Under the pieces are notes generated by a model that did not search any database, was not told where the DNA came from, and worked only from the letters and a program-made list of their open reading frames with translations. From Sceloporus undulatus (Eukaryota; Chordata; Lepidosauria; Squamata; Phrynosomatidae), in NCBI RefSeq assembly GCF_019175285.1, contig NC_056524.1:10839778-10903777 (forward strand): a stretch of 64,000 nt of DNA, given 5' to 3'. Positions 1-10,364 of this stretch are shown here, in pieces (positions within the stretch are counted from its first letter, which is position 1; each line of letters starts with the position of its first letter). The position numbers and the translations under genes were made by a program.

Positions 1-1017
1 GCTGGATAACTCCCTGCAAGGAAGATATGAATGAGAATAAGAACAGCCTTGGAGTTGACATTTCATATACAACATTGTTGCCTGTCACTAGTTTACTTTG
101 TGGAGTAAAGCGCATGTGACAGGCTTATTTCTTTACAGTTATACGTTTTTATTAAATTTCAAAAAATAAAAAATAGACATAAAAACACATCGTGAAATTT
201 TTGAACAAATCATTTCCATATACATCTTAACGCTTCTGCTTCCCACAGTTGAATCCATTTTGCAATGACTCTGTTCTTTTCATCTCAGTTCCTTCACATT
301 CTCTCCTTCTTTTTTAAATTTTTTTCTCTGAGAGCTAATTCCTCTTATTTCAACCGTTTTTATTTGACCACTCAAACTTTAAAATAACTTCATGTAATTC
401 TCATATATCAATGTAGCCATAACCATTTCTTCTTACAATAGTTTATTATTGGAGTCCAAGCCTGTTCTATTTTGTTTGTCTTGTTTTTCCTCTGTTTGTT
501 TAGACTATCTCAGTAGCTTAACTTCTTACCATCTCCCATAAAATGCTTCTTGAGGTGATAATCCTTTTCTAAGGTACTGGTTTCTGAATTCTTTGTGTAT
601 TTTATCTTTCCCGAACAACATTTAGGCATGTACAGGCTTATTTTTTTTAAAGCAATGCAAGAAGAGAAAAATTACTTTATTGGTGTGATGAGTAATAGTT
701 TCTAGCTATTTTCAGAAGTTACTTTTCAAGGACATTTTCAGAAGCATTTTTGCCATAAATTTTAGGGCATATTCTAATCAATCATAGGGTTCCTCGCTCA
801 AAAAAAAGTAACAGAGAATAATGCAAAAGTTACAGTCAGTACATCAAGCGTTAACCTATTTTTTTCAGCATTATAATTAGTTCCTTTTTAAATACTGAAA
901 TTTATAATAGATCAAGTTAGTTTTTGAAAAGTAACTTTCTGATCTCTGTTTCTTAATCATATGAAAAGCCACAGGGAAAATGGCTGAGAGGGAGTCCTCT
1001 TTTGCACTACACAATTA
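1..1017. other. AT-rich DNA without a gene
   Basis: AT-rich sequence with short poly-A and poly-T runs. No long open frame, no repeat family I can name, and no RNA gene. Confidence 0.6.
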
Positions 1018-1206
1018 TACAACTAAAATCACTTTGTCATTGTGGTTACATCCCATGGAATCCTGGCATTTGTATATTTATGAGACACTAGCACTCGCTG
1101 GCCAAGAATTCTAAGTGCTTCATGAAACTATGTACCCCAGGTTTCTACATGGATGAAGCCCTCCTTGTTAAAGTGGCATCGAAGTGCTATAACTGTGTAG
1201 TGTGAA
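1018..1206. mobile_element. Pal-1 palindromic MITE, diverged
   Basis: The two arms carry the family's core words: a 'catggaatcctggcatttgta' type left arm and a 'ttaaagtggcatcgaagtgc' type right arm, ending near 'gtgtagtgtgaatggg'. The copy is old and its termini are blurred. Confidence 0.55.
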
Positions 1207-1522
1207 TGGGTCCAAAAACAAAGAGATTATTTCTCTGTTGGAAAACTATAGGAATTTATACCAGTGTTCATGCAAGACACAGCGATCTTGCACCAAAAAA
1301 CGCACACACGAATGACTATCTGGAAGCAGGGGGTTTTGCATTAAAACACAGTTTTTACACTCCACACAAAAACCATATATTTCTGTGCCTAATAATTTCC
1401 CGAACACTTCAGAGTGTTGCACATTGTGTAAAACTGCACAATTTTTTTTTGCCACTGTGTACTGTTCCTGACCAGATTTTCCAAGTGTAGGAAACTCATT
1501 TTTCAGCCAGGAAGGAAATGTT
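1207..1522. other. unassigned sequence
   Basis: Contains short open frames on both strands with no recognisable product and a T9 run. Nothing here supports a gene. Confidence 0.5.
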
Positions 1523-1572
1523 GAATATATATATATATATTATATATATATATATTATTATATATATATTAT
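1523..1572. repeat. (TA)n microsatellite
   Basis: About 50 bp of nearly pure TA dinucleotides with two phase shifts. Confidence 0.9.
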
Positions 1573-1734
1573 TCCAACAATTATCTGGTACCCTTACAAC
1601 TCAGCAAAGCTGAAGAGGAAACAGACTCATTATTTGTTGTGTTTGTTTGTTTGTTGTTTGTTTGAGATAATTCAACGTTTCTCCTCATTCCAGATGATTT
1701 TTTGCTTTCATGAGTACAATTCACTGAATGCAAC

Positions 1735-1735
<1 letters not shown>

Positions 1736-1767
<32 letters not shown>

Positions 1768-1768
1768 G
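1736..1768. repeat. (TG)n microsatellite
   Basis: TG dinucleotide run of about 33 bp with one early interruption. Confidence 0.9.
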
Positions 1769-2278
1769 GATTAGGCTGAACTCTGTTGCTGTTCTAAGTA
1801 GAGTATCATCATCAATGGAACTTACCAATGTGTTGTTCATCATTCAACAATTGATTCAATGGATCTATTCTCTTTTGGACTCACCACAGGATTTAGGCCA
1901 AGGTTTTGAAATAGTTGAGCTGTAACTATATGCAGAAATACCTGAATAGTACTCAAACCAAATTAACCCCCCCCCAACCAGAAAATTGTATTATATGAAC
2001 ATTTCATTGCTGTAATTAGGACTGTCAGCTTATTAAAGGCTGTAAATGGCTGTTTGCCTGGCCTTCAACTCAGTAATGAATTATTGATCAATTTATTTAA
2101 ATGTTTTCATATTATCCCCCCCCAAAAAAATGTCATTTGGAAGATACTAAAGGTGGAGAAGCATTCTTAAAAATTAATTAATAAAACATACCACTGATTA
2201 TTTGAAAGGTTCCTTCCATGGCCCTTACTCCAACAAACATCAGGAAACAGGGCTACTCAATGGACAAGCAGACACATG
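1769..2278. other. unassigned sequence
   Basis: No gene and no repeat that I can name. It includes a C9 run near 1967 and a C8-A7 run near 2115. Confidence 0.5.
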
Positions 2279-2414
2279 GTCTCCTTCCTTGGAGGTCTTT
2301 AAGCAAGGCTAGATGGCCATCTATTGGGGATGCTTTGATTGGATTTCCTGCTGGCAGGGGGTTTGACTGGTGGCCCAGCGGTCTCTTCCACTCTATGATT
2401 CTGTGATTCTATGT
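2279..2414 (+). mobile_element. CR1 LINE 3' end
   Basis: The end of the CR1 ORF2 (frame of the 'PSLEVFKQRLDGHL' motif) followed by the short 3' UTR and the octamer-type tail ATTCTATG repeated about twice. The copy is 5' truncated and diverged. Confidence 0.8.
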
Positions 2415-2599
2415 AAGCTATAATAGCCCCATCAATTGAAATTCTCCTATCAGCTATCATCTAAAATGGCAGGGAGAATGTTGAATCATACACAAACATG
2501 TCTCCTCCTCAGCTCACTGGGTGCCAAATAATAGCACCACAAATTCCCTCAAGAGCAGGAGGGAATTTTGCCACACTTTGGGGAGACAAAAGCCATTTT

Positions 2600-3037
2600 A
2601 GGTCAAGGAGTGGCCTCTACTCACTTTCTGTCCTGCAAAAGAGTTGAGACCAGCAGAACACCCAATCTGCAAGCCTGAGATTTCAGAGAGTGTAACCATC
2701 CAGCATGGACAAATCTTTGTTCCTGATCTGCCTTACAACTGACCAAAGTGCATCTGCTTGTCTGGATTAAGTTTCTATTTGTTTGCTCATCTAGTCCATT
2801 ACTGACAACAGACATTGATTCAGTATCAAGACAGCCTCCTTGGAATCAGATGGGAAGGAGAGGGAGAATTGGTGCCATCAGTGATACCAACCCTAAAACT
2901 CCAGGTCAGCTCTCCCAACAGTTTCATGTGATGTCAAACAGTGTAGGGGACTCCACGGCCACAGCCCAAGCATCAAACAGGAGTCCCTCAGCAACATCTT
3001 CTGAGTTGCTCTCTAAGATCAGAACTACTGCATAACA
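2600..3037 (-). mobile_element. L2-type LINE, 3' part of a split copy
   Basis: Reads as the antisense of an L2-type reverse transcriptase region, with words such as 'ggattaagtttc', 'ccattactgac' and 'ggtttcatgt'-like. It stops at 'cataaca', and the same copy resumes at 3582 as 'catgtttccaaatccc', so the DNA between is an insertion. The left boundary is uncertain. Indels prevent an open frame. Confidence 0.65.
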
Positions 3038-3581
3038 GGGGCCGGTTACAGACCAGCAGTTTAGTGCGTGTTCGCCACGCACTAGGGTTAGAAGGGCGGT
3101 GCTTCCCACCGCCCTAACCCTAGTGCGTGGCGAACACGCACTAAACGGCGGCGGCCCTTCGCACGGCCGCCGCCGTGAGTACGTCATGGGCGCGCGCCTC
3201 TAGACGGGGCGGCGTGTCCATGACGTAGTAGCTCCGCGCCAGGGCGCTTAGTGCGCCCTGGACACGGAGCAGGAAGGAGCTCCATTTCGGAGCTCCTTCC
3301 GGTTTAGTCCGCTGGGCGCAGCCTTCAGACGGCTGCGCCCAGCGGACTAAACGGAAAGGGCCAGCGGCCCCTTTCTCTGCTCCCCGCCGCCGCGGGGTGT
3401 CCTTGGGGCTTGAAGCCCCAGGGATACCCCCTTTCTGGCTGCGGGAAGTGGTGTTTTGCCGCTTCCTGCAGCCGAAAAGCGGCGGATCGGGGCCTCAGCG
3501 GCTACCGTTTGGCCGCTGAGACCCCGCTCCGGCGGGGAAGGGGCGGGGCCAGACCGCCCAAATGGGCGGTCTATATCTCGC
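3038..3581. mobile_element. hairpin-chain DNA element, PIF/Harbinger-like ends
   Basis: A 544-bp, very GC-rich insertion in the L2 copy. Its ends are imperfect inverted repeats: GGGGCCGGTTACAGACC on the left, and GCGAGATATAGACC as the reverse complement of the right. The flanks show a CA (perhaps ACA/CCA) duplication. The interior is almost wholly a row of about twelve hairpins, including 3060-3145 (stem about 40 bp), 3180-3227, 3231-3270, 3272-3300, 3301-3352, 3437-3473, 3489-3525 and the perfect palindrome 3551-3572. No transposase is encoded. The superfamily is inferred from ends that resemble the elements at 11742 and 18412. Confidence 0.7.
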
Positions 3582-4125
3582 CATGTTTCCAAATCCCATC
3601 TCCGAGTTGGCCAGAAAGATTCCATGTCAGTGGTATTGAAAGCTGCTTAGAGATCTAGCAGAACCAATAGGGACACCGTCCCCTTGTCCCGTTCCCTTAC
3701 CAAGGCAGCCAAAGCTGTCTCCGTCCCATAACGGACTGACCAGCGTTGAAATGGATCTAAATCCATCTCATCCCGAAACCTCTGGAACTGAGTGGACACC
3801 ACATCCTCCAGAACTTTGCCCAAAATTGGTATATTAAAGACTGGCCAATAATATTTCAGAATGGTGGGGATTAAGGAGGTTTTTTTAGTAACAGACTCAC
3901 CACAGCTTCTTTTAGACAGGATGGAAACCTCCCTGGCTGCAATGAGGCATTCACCACTCCCATACCCAATGAGCCAGTCCCCTTCTGGCTGCTTTTAGAA
4001 AGTATGAAGGGCAAGGACCCAGTATAGATGTGGTTGTTCTCCAAGAACCTCAGATTACACAAACTAAACTTATCTAATAATACAGGACAAGTGGCACCGT
4101 TCACTGGACCTGTCTCAACTACAGC
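3582..4125 (-). mobile_element. L2-type LINE, reverse transcriptase part of the split copy
   Basis: The minus-strand translation gives recognisable L2 RT blocks: 'GVVNASLQPGRFPSCLKEAVV-LLLKKP' near 3870-3985, then 'DLDPFQ' and 'GTETALAALVRERDKGTVSLLVLLDL' near 3655-3780. Stops and frame changes interrupt it. It is the upstream half of the copy cut by the hairpin element. Confidence 0.8.
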
Positions 4126-4439
4126 ATCTAAGTAACCATGGAGTATATCACACAGACTTTTGGGTAGTGTTGTGGCTCAGTTCAGCTCACTTCCGAAGTG
4201 ATTGCACTTCCAATGATACGGTATCATATCATAAAGTGACTGTTTTATCAGACGCCATTGATTTCTATGTGAGCCCCTTGAGAATTGCTTCAGCAGTGTT
4301 TCTGAAGTCACCCCTCATTTTGGTAAAAACGGGGAAAGGTGACTTCAGAGAATTCGCTTCCAGGCTGCTTCAACTGCACTGTTGATTTGGTCTGGTGTAG
4401 AAAAGCACTCCGATGCCCCCCCCTTGGCCCCTGTCCTGC
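4126..4439. other. unassigned sequence
   Basis: Holds a small inverted repeat at about 4296-4350 (GAAGTCACCCCT and AAAGGTGACTTC). There is no gene and no named family. Confidence 0.45.
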
Positions 4440-4905
4440 TCCGTCATCCCCCTCCTCCTCTTTCATGCCATCTCCTCCTCTCTGCCAACCAGCCAATCCC
4501 ATCATCCCCTGCGCCCCCTGCATCCCCCTAGACCCCGATCTGCTCCCCTCTTTCAGCCTGCCCACAATCCCATCATCCTTGCCTTCTCCTAGACCCTGAT
4601 CTGCTCCCCTCCTTCAGCCTCCCACTAATCACATTATCCCCTGCCTTCTCCTAGACCCTGATCTGCTCCCCTCCTTCAACCTCCCACCAATCCCACTCAT
4701 CCCCTGACTGCTCCTGCATCCTGATCCTGGCCCCAGGGACCCCAGCGACCTATCCATCATCCCCTGACTGCTCCTGCATCTGATCCTGGCCCCAGGGACC
4801 GCCAGTGACCTATCCCATCATCCCCTGACTGCTCCTGCATCTTGACCCTGGCCCCAGCAACCCCCAGCCACCTCCCATCATCCCCTGCCTTTCCTAGACC
4901 CCGAT
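4440..4905. repeat. C-rich minisatellite, unit about 60-62 bp
   Basis: The anchor word CATCATCCCCTG or a close variant recurs at about 4500, 4571, 4632, 4696, 4755, 4816 and 4876. That gives seven or more units of 60-70 bp. Later units share TGCTCCTGCATC and CTGGCCCCAG, while earlier units share CTAGACCCTGATCTGCTCCC, so there are two unit types. Confidence 0.85.
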
Positions 4906-5647
4906 GAAGGATGACAGCTAAGGAGGGGGCAGGGAAGGAGGACAGCGTCCAGAGCCCCACTGAGCATGCCCAAGGGTGCCAATTTGAATTGTTGAACCCT
5001 CAAAGTATGCTTGGTGTGTAATACATGTGCACTCACTTCCCTTTGCTTGAGTCCGCATCACGTGACTTGCTTGGAATCAAATGACTTCTCTTCCCTTCAT
5101 TTCGGAAGGACAACAGAAAGGCAAACAGGTGTGGAAAAACATGATGTTTTAACTCAATTCGCATTGCTAGAGAGGAGTGACTCTGGATCTGAGCTGCAAC
5201 CACCCTCCCATGTGTGATAAGGTCCCATGAAAGAACAACCCTGCTTTTTTTTTCCAACTGGCATGGGGGGAAGTATATTAAAAAATAAGTATGTAATACA
5301 CAGACCTACCACTTGGTGGAGGCAAAAGATTATGTTCTTTCACCACAAGTGTACATCCGTCCCTGACAGTACCAAAGAGCTGAGCTTTTTATGAAGCACC
5401 ATATTTTATTGCTGTTGGCCTTCCTTTTTGCTTATCTTAACTTTGCCACCTGAGGCAGCTGCTTCACGCTGCCTATGGTAGAGTCAACCTTCATTATATT
5501 AAAGAAGAGTGGCCCTTTTGCACTGGATTAAATTGAATGAATAATCAAATCCAAATTGAATTCAGGGAGGTAGTGAAACTACAATGCTTGATTTTTTAAA
5601 AAAAAAAATTAACTGAATTTTAACAGCAATCCAACATTGATCTACAA
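4906..5647. other. unassigned sequence
   Basis: No gene recognised. Short open frames on both strands lack any family signature. Poly-T and poly-A runs occur near 5245 and 5593. Confidence 0.5.
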
Positions 5648-5745
5648 CATTACTTTTTGGAATCACAGAATTCCAACACACAAAGGCCATGCTAGGTGGG
5701 GGATTCTGGGAGTTATCATCCAAAAAGTAACATTTCTCAACAGGC
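5648..5745. mobile_element. Pal-2 small palindromic MITE
   Basis: Arms TTACTTTTTGGAATCACAGA and its near-reverse 'gggagttatcatccaaaaag' face each other across about 40 bp. Related pieces lie at 7770, 37975 and 41408. Confidence 0.6.
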
Positions 5746-6283
5746 CTTGCATGATGTTCTACGCTTTTATTTTGTTTTTGTTTTAAGGTTTTTTTTAATT
5801 TTAATTTTATTGGATCTAATGGCTCCAAAAGGATTCCTAAATGCTCTGGGTTTTTTTCCATTTTCTAGAGCTGGTTGCTCTGTTGATGCTCCCATTGAAC
5901 TATGGAACAGGGAGATGACCTGGACAAATGACGCAATTGCTCCCAAGTACCTTCGTTTCAATTTAACCCACTTCACATTCACATTCACAATGGATCTTCA
6001 AATGGATTCTAAAATGTGCAACTCCAGGGATGATCGCATCACAGGGAACCGAATCCAATTGACAACAAAATTTGCACTTGCATTGAAACAAATCATTCAA
6101 AAAGATGTGGTAAATGCCTCGGTCAGAAGAACCGGTTTAATCAAGTTCAGCATTCCCTCCCCCACCCACACCCACACCCCACACAAACTGCACTCAGAAA
6201 TACAGCATTCAGTGTGAACAAGGGCATTTTGAAGTGATTTAAACTGGTTTGAAAACCAGTTTATTCTGTAGTGGAATGAGGCT
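5746..6283. other. unassigned sequence with a chance open frame
   Basis: An open frame of about 170 codons begins at 5696 in the MITE and crosses this stretch. It has no domain, its composition follows the low-complexity DNA (TTCACATTCACATTCACA), and it is not credible as a gene. Confidence 0.5.
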
Positions 6284-6532
6284 CTAGATACTATCTTCAT
6301 TGATGCAGCCTAAAATTGCATTGGCTTTTTTAGCTGCCGTGTCGCACTGTTGACTCATGTTCAATTTAGGTTATTTGGACTCCCAGATCCCTTTCACATG
6401 TATAAGTCTCATTGAGCCAAGTGTCCCCCATCCTATATCTGTGCATTTCATTTTTCCGCCTAAGTGCAGTACCTTAAATTTCTCGTGTTGAAATTATTTT
6501 GTTAGCTTTGACCAGCATTCTATCTATTAATC
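6284..6532 (-). mobile_element. CR1 LINE internal fragment
   Basis: Antisense match to the CR1 ORF2 segment also seen at about 12480-12700 on the plus strand: 'gatgcagcctaaaattgcattggc', 'gttgactcatgttcaa', 'ctgtgcatttcattttt', 'gtgcagtaccttaaat'. It abuts an L2 copy in the opposite orientation. Confidence 0.8.
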
Positions 6533-6534
6533 TA

Positions 6535-7097
6535 ATGCAGCAGCAAGACTGGTGTCAGATGTGTGCATTTTAGAGACTTTATAACACCGATCCTGCAAGA
6601 AACTGCATTGGCTTCCAGTTTGCTTCTGGGCTCAATTCACTGTGGTGGCATTGACCTACAAAGCCCAAACAACATAGGGCCAAGATAATCTGAAAGATTA
6701 CCTCCTGATACATGAGCCTGCCAGAAATTTGAAATCTTCCGCAGTGGTCCTGTTGGGTGTCCAACACGTCATGAAGTTAGCTTGGTGGGTAACATAACAG
6801 GGCTTTCTCTGTGGCAGCACCTCAGCTGTACAACTCGCTCTGAGAGCTGCTTCCAGCAAAACAGCCAAAACAGTTCTGGTCCACATAGCATTCAGTGTTC
6901 AAAATATTGTTTTTACTGTTTAGACCTGGATTTCTGGATTGTGTAGACTCTTTGGGGGGAGTTTTTTAAAGAATATTTTAGTGTGTTTTTTTAATTAATC
7001 TTTTGTTTGTATTAATTGGTTTTTATTGTTCATTGCCTCGGAAACTTTGTGAGTCAGGATGGTACAGAAATATTTTACATAACTAATAAATAAATTT
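6535..7097 (+). mobile_element. L2-type LINE 3' region
   Basis: The plus strand encodes the L2 C-terminal block starting 'KKLHWLPVCFWAQF' near 6594, then a decayed tail of ORF2. A T-rich 3' UTR follows, ending in 'actaataaataaat'. Several stops interrupt the frame. Confidence 0.75.
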
Positions 7098-7262
7098 TAT
7101 GACGGACTTTGTGGGTTTTTCAGTCTTGTGGCCATGTTCCAGAAGAGTTTATTCTGACATTTCACCAGCATTTGTGGCTGGCATCTTCAGATGTTGGTGA
7201 AATGTCAGGAATAAACTCTTCTAGAACATGGCCACACAGCCTGAAAAACCCACAAAAAATCT
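7098..7262. mobile_element. Pal-3 palindromic MITE
   Basis: Near-perfect inverted repeat of about 70 bp per arm. 'gtgggtttttcagtcttgtg-gccatgttccagaagagttta' faces 'aataaactcttctagaacat-ggccacacagcctgaaaaaccc'. Other copies are at 27268 and 28893. Confidence 0.85.
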
Positions 7263-7327
7263 ATGGGAACCGGCGCATGAAAGCATGAACTTCCTAATTT
7301 TATGACAGTTTAATTGCTTTTTAACTT

Positions 7328-7645
7328 TTTGTGAAAGAGTCACTTGAGGCAAGCTTGTTTTCTGCTGCTCCAGAGAACAGGACCCGGAACAATGGATGCA
7401 AGCTACAAGAAAAGAGATTCCACCTCAATATTAGGAAGAACTTCCTGACAGTGAGGGCTGTTCGACAGTGGAACAAACTCCCCCAGAGTGTAGTGGATTC
7501 TCCTTCCTTGGAGGTCTTTAAGCAGAGGCTGGATGACCATCTGTTGGGGATGCTTTGATTTGGATTTCCTGCATGGCAGGGGGTTGGACTGGATGGCCCG
7601 TGCGGTCTCTTCCAACTCTATGATTCTATGATTCTATGATTTAAA
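7328..7645 (+). mobile_element. CR1 LINE 3' end
   Basis: The C-terminal ORF2 segment is open (FSAAPENRTRNNGCKLQEKR... PSLEVFKQRLDDHL). The 3' UTR 'gcatggcagggggttggact' and three ATTCTATG-type tail units follow. This is one of the best preserved CR1 ends in the window. Confidence 0.9.
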
Positions 7646-7769
7646 AAATTATTAAAATTTTAACTGTGTTTTAACTGTTGCAAACTGCATTAAATTCCGA
7701 ACTAGAGGAAAGGCTGGAAAACAAACAACCATCTATACAAAAAACAACTCTGCTCACCCATCCATCCTT

Positions 7770-7845
7770 TGGCCAGTACTCATTCACTACCATTGGCTGG
7801 GAGTTTCTGAAAGTTGTATTCCAATAAGATAACTTTTCCAAGGCA
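7770..7845. mobile_element. Pal-2 remnant
   Basis: Contains 'ttggctgggagtttctgaaa' and 'ataacttttccaagg', one arm of the Pal-2 type. Confidence 0.35.
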
Positions 7846-7859
7846 GATCTGAACTGCCA

Positions 7860-8345
7860 TTTTGATCATATGTCATTCTCTTAATGGGGGCCGAGGGGGA
7901 GTCAAACTACTGTTTTTGAGAGCATCACATAACCTTAGATGCCCAGTTGGTGATGTTTCTAATGGCTGGTCACCTTTCCAAGATCAGGATGTTCTTTTTC
8001 AACCCACGCTTGGAACTAAACCCATTGAAGGGCTCACTTTAATCCCAGCCTTTGTTGCTGTTCTGTGGCTTTTGTTTCACAAGCACTTCATAAGGCCACT
8101 GACCTTTCCGTTCTGGAAAGGCAATCTCGATAAAATGGCTAATTAATGGCCAACTTTGGATCAGAGATTACGAGAAGTCAAACAAAAGGGATGTTAAATA
8201 GAGCCAACCAGGAAACAGCGGGTTGACATCAGAAGGGAAGCTTAGCTCCTTCAGCCAAGTCTCAAATTTCATTTGTTCAAGAACATTTTCTTTCCTTTCA
8301 GAGGCTGAAATCAGTGCAAAGATGTCCTAAAGTTTTGTTGTGGCT
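7860..8345. other. repeat-free island, candidate conserved non-coding element
   Basis: About 480 bp with balanced composition and no repeat signature in a repeat-dense area. It holds homeodomain-like TAATTA/ATTAATGG words near 8138-8150 and CTTTGTT/CACAAAG-like words. Regulatory function is inference only. No gene is recognised. Confidence 0.3.
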
Positions 8346-8374
8346 ATTTCACCAGCTGCATACCAATTTGGCAG

Positions 8375-8762
8375 CGACAGTCACCATTACTCCTCTGCCA
8401 TCCCACTTTTTCAGATGCTTTTAAAATGTTCCAGTTTCTCTCTCTTCCTCCCATTTCCCCCCTTTGTCCTCAGCTTATTTCAGTAGCTGCAAAATGAGTT
8501 CCAAGTACAAATGTAGTTTCCACTAAGTAAACTCAGCAGAAAGGAATGGAGAGGAGGAGGTGAAGTCTTGTCATACCAAGTAAACTCAGGCAAAAGCAAA
8601 CTCTGCAGCCTCTTCTAGCTTGTCTGTTCTTCTTTTTAATAACTTTTGCAATATTGACCACACTCTAATCTTGCTTGGGCACATGCCCTGTTTTTCATCT
8701 GTGAAATACTGGAGGATATTCAGCTGCCCCCAGCAGCTTCATTTTGTTTTAGTTAAAAACAT
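8375..8762 (+). mobile_element. Unc-E unclassified dispersed repeat
   Basis: Shares 'gcttttaaaatg', 'ctcctcccattt', 'cctttgtcct', 'agcagctgcaaa'-like and 'gaaatactggagga' words in the same order with 42075-42500 (+), 51400-51545 (+), 27118-27255 (-) and 46795-46975 (-). No coding capacity and no clear termini. Confidence 0.45.
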
Positions 8763-8764
8763 TT

Positions 8765-9128
8765 GAGGGCTATATAGTACAAGGGCAGGATATCTTGCCT
8801 TATGAGGAAAGACTTAGGGAGCTGGGTATGTTTAGCCTGGAGAAGAGACGGTTAAGGGGTGATATGATAGCCCTGTTTAAATATAGGGATGTCATGTTGA
8901 GGAAGGAGCAAGCTTGTTTTCTGCTGCTCCAGAGACTAAAACGCGGAACAATGGATATAAACTGCAGGAAAAGAGATTCCACCTCAAGATTAGGAAGAAC
9001 TTCCTGACAGTAAGAGCTGCTCAAAAGTGGAACAAACTGCCTCGGAGGGTCATGGAGTCTCCTTCTTTAGAGGTCTTTAAGCAGAGCCTGGATGGCCATC
9101 TGTCAGGGTTGGGATGCTTTGATTGTGA
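8765..9128 (+). mobile_element. CR1 LINE 3' region, upstream piece
   Basis: Encodes '[30 protein letters not shown]' and, after a frame change, '[34 protein letters not shown]'. It breaks at 'gattgtgaa', and the missing 3' UTR resumes at 9839. Confidence 0.9.
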
Positions 9129-9838
9129 ATAATAAATAATAAATAAAAGATTTATTTATATACCGCCCTTCGAAACATCAGGGCGGTTTACAACAATATA
9201 CAACAGTTCTGTTACAACAAAATACAAAGTACAAAGTTATACAATATACAACAATACAGTTATAACAAAATACAAAATTATACAAGAGTAATTACAAGAA
9301 AATACAAAACAGTGCAAGCCCACCCTCCAAACAGCAAAAACCCAGAATAAACATCCGCAACAATACATAACTCAAGAAAATAAAACTCTAAAAACCATAC
9401 TATAGCTGGATGGCAATATACATCATCGAGGGGGCTAGAATGACATTGGTGCTCATGGGAAAAACACAATCCATGAGCATATATACCCCATACACAGACA
9501 ATGTAAGAAAACTGCAACAGAGTAAGACTACTTTCCAAGTCAATCCTCTGTTGCAGACACTGCTAATAGGACCCTGTCCCCCCGTCCCCTGCAGCCATGC
9601 GCAGTTGCGCAGGTGTGGCTGTGAGTCCGTTGGCGGCGAGTCCTGGGTGGGAGCACAGCTGCGCGGGTGGATTCCTCTCCCAGGCAGCCGCTCCGGCAAC
9701 AGCGGCAACAAACACAGTCCTTCGGGGCCTTAGAGGGGGCAGGATGGGGAGGTTCCCCAGCGAGCTGGGTTTTATGGCGTACCCCTGCCACTGACACGCC
9801 CCTCCCCGGCTCCCCCTCAGGTGTTCCTGGTCTCCCTG
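9129..9838 (-). mobile_element. L2-type LINE 3' end inserted in CR1
   Basis: Begins with (AAT)n and 'ttatttatataccgccctt', the reverse complement of an L2-type tail. It continues into AT-rich 3' UTR and then a GC-rich part (9540-9838). A short GAA duplication flanks it. The GC-rich portion is unlike the other L2 tails in the window and may be a separate piece. Confidence 0.65.
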
Positions 9839-9918
9839 AGGGGGAATTCCTGCATGGCAGGGGGTTGGACTGGATGGCCGTTGTGGTCTCTTCCAACTCT
9901 ATGATTCTGTTATTCTAT
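9839..9918 (+). mobile_element. CR1 LINE 3' end, downstream piece
   Basis: 'aattcctgcatggcaggggg' to the ATTCTATG tail completes the CR1 copy broken at 9128. Confidence 0.85.
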
Positions 9919-9924
9919 GATCTT

Positions 9925-10195
9925 AGTTCCACATAACTGTAGCCACTTTAAAAAACTGTAGTGGTTTGATACCATTTTAGCTACTGTGGCTCCTTCCTAT
10001 GGGATATTCTGTGCCCCATTTAAAAAGGGGCTCAGAAATCTCTAGTGCAATTCCTTTAACTTTATCATTTGAGCTCTTTGGCACAGAATTTCAAGAACCT
10101 AATGAAACTACAAATCCCAGGATTCCACAGGATGGATCCTTGGCAGTTGAAGTGATATTAAAGCCATATAAGTGTGTAGTGTGGATATACCCAGT
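9925..10195. mobile_element. Pal-1 palindromic MITE
   Basis: Left arm 'ggctccttcctatgggatat', right arm 'aaactacaaatcccaggatt', end 'tgtgtagtgtggatataccc'. The middle is longer than in other copies. Confidence 0.65.
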
Positions 10196-10364
10196 GTTGA
10201 ATTTTATTGCAATAGCCACACAGAACAGAGCATGAAAAGTTACTGTTCTTGAACACCCATATTTTAATTTTGCGTTTTTTTAACCTCCATAAGCCTCAGC
10301 ATTACCAAGTGTCTGTCACTTGCCATGTACGTTTTTAAATAAACTTTTAAAAAACCATAAACTT

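Noticed and set aside
4440-4905. CRISPR-like array
   Set aside because: The units are adjacent tandem repeats without unique spacers, in a vertebrate genome.
5696-6217. Open frame of about 173 codons
   Set aside because: Begins inside a MITE, crosses low-complexity DNA and has no recognisable domain.
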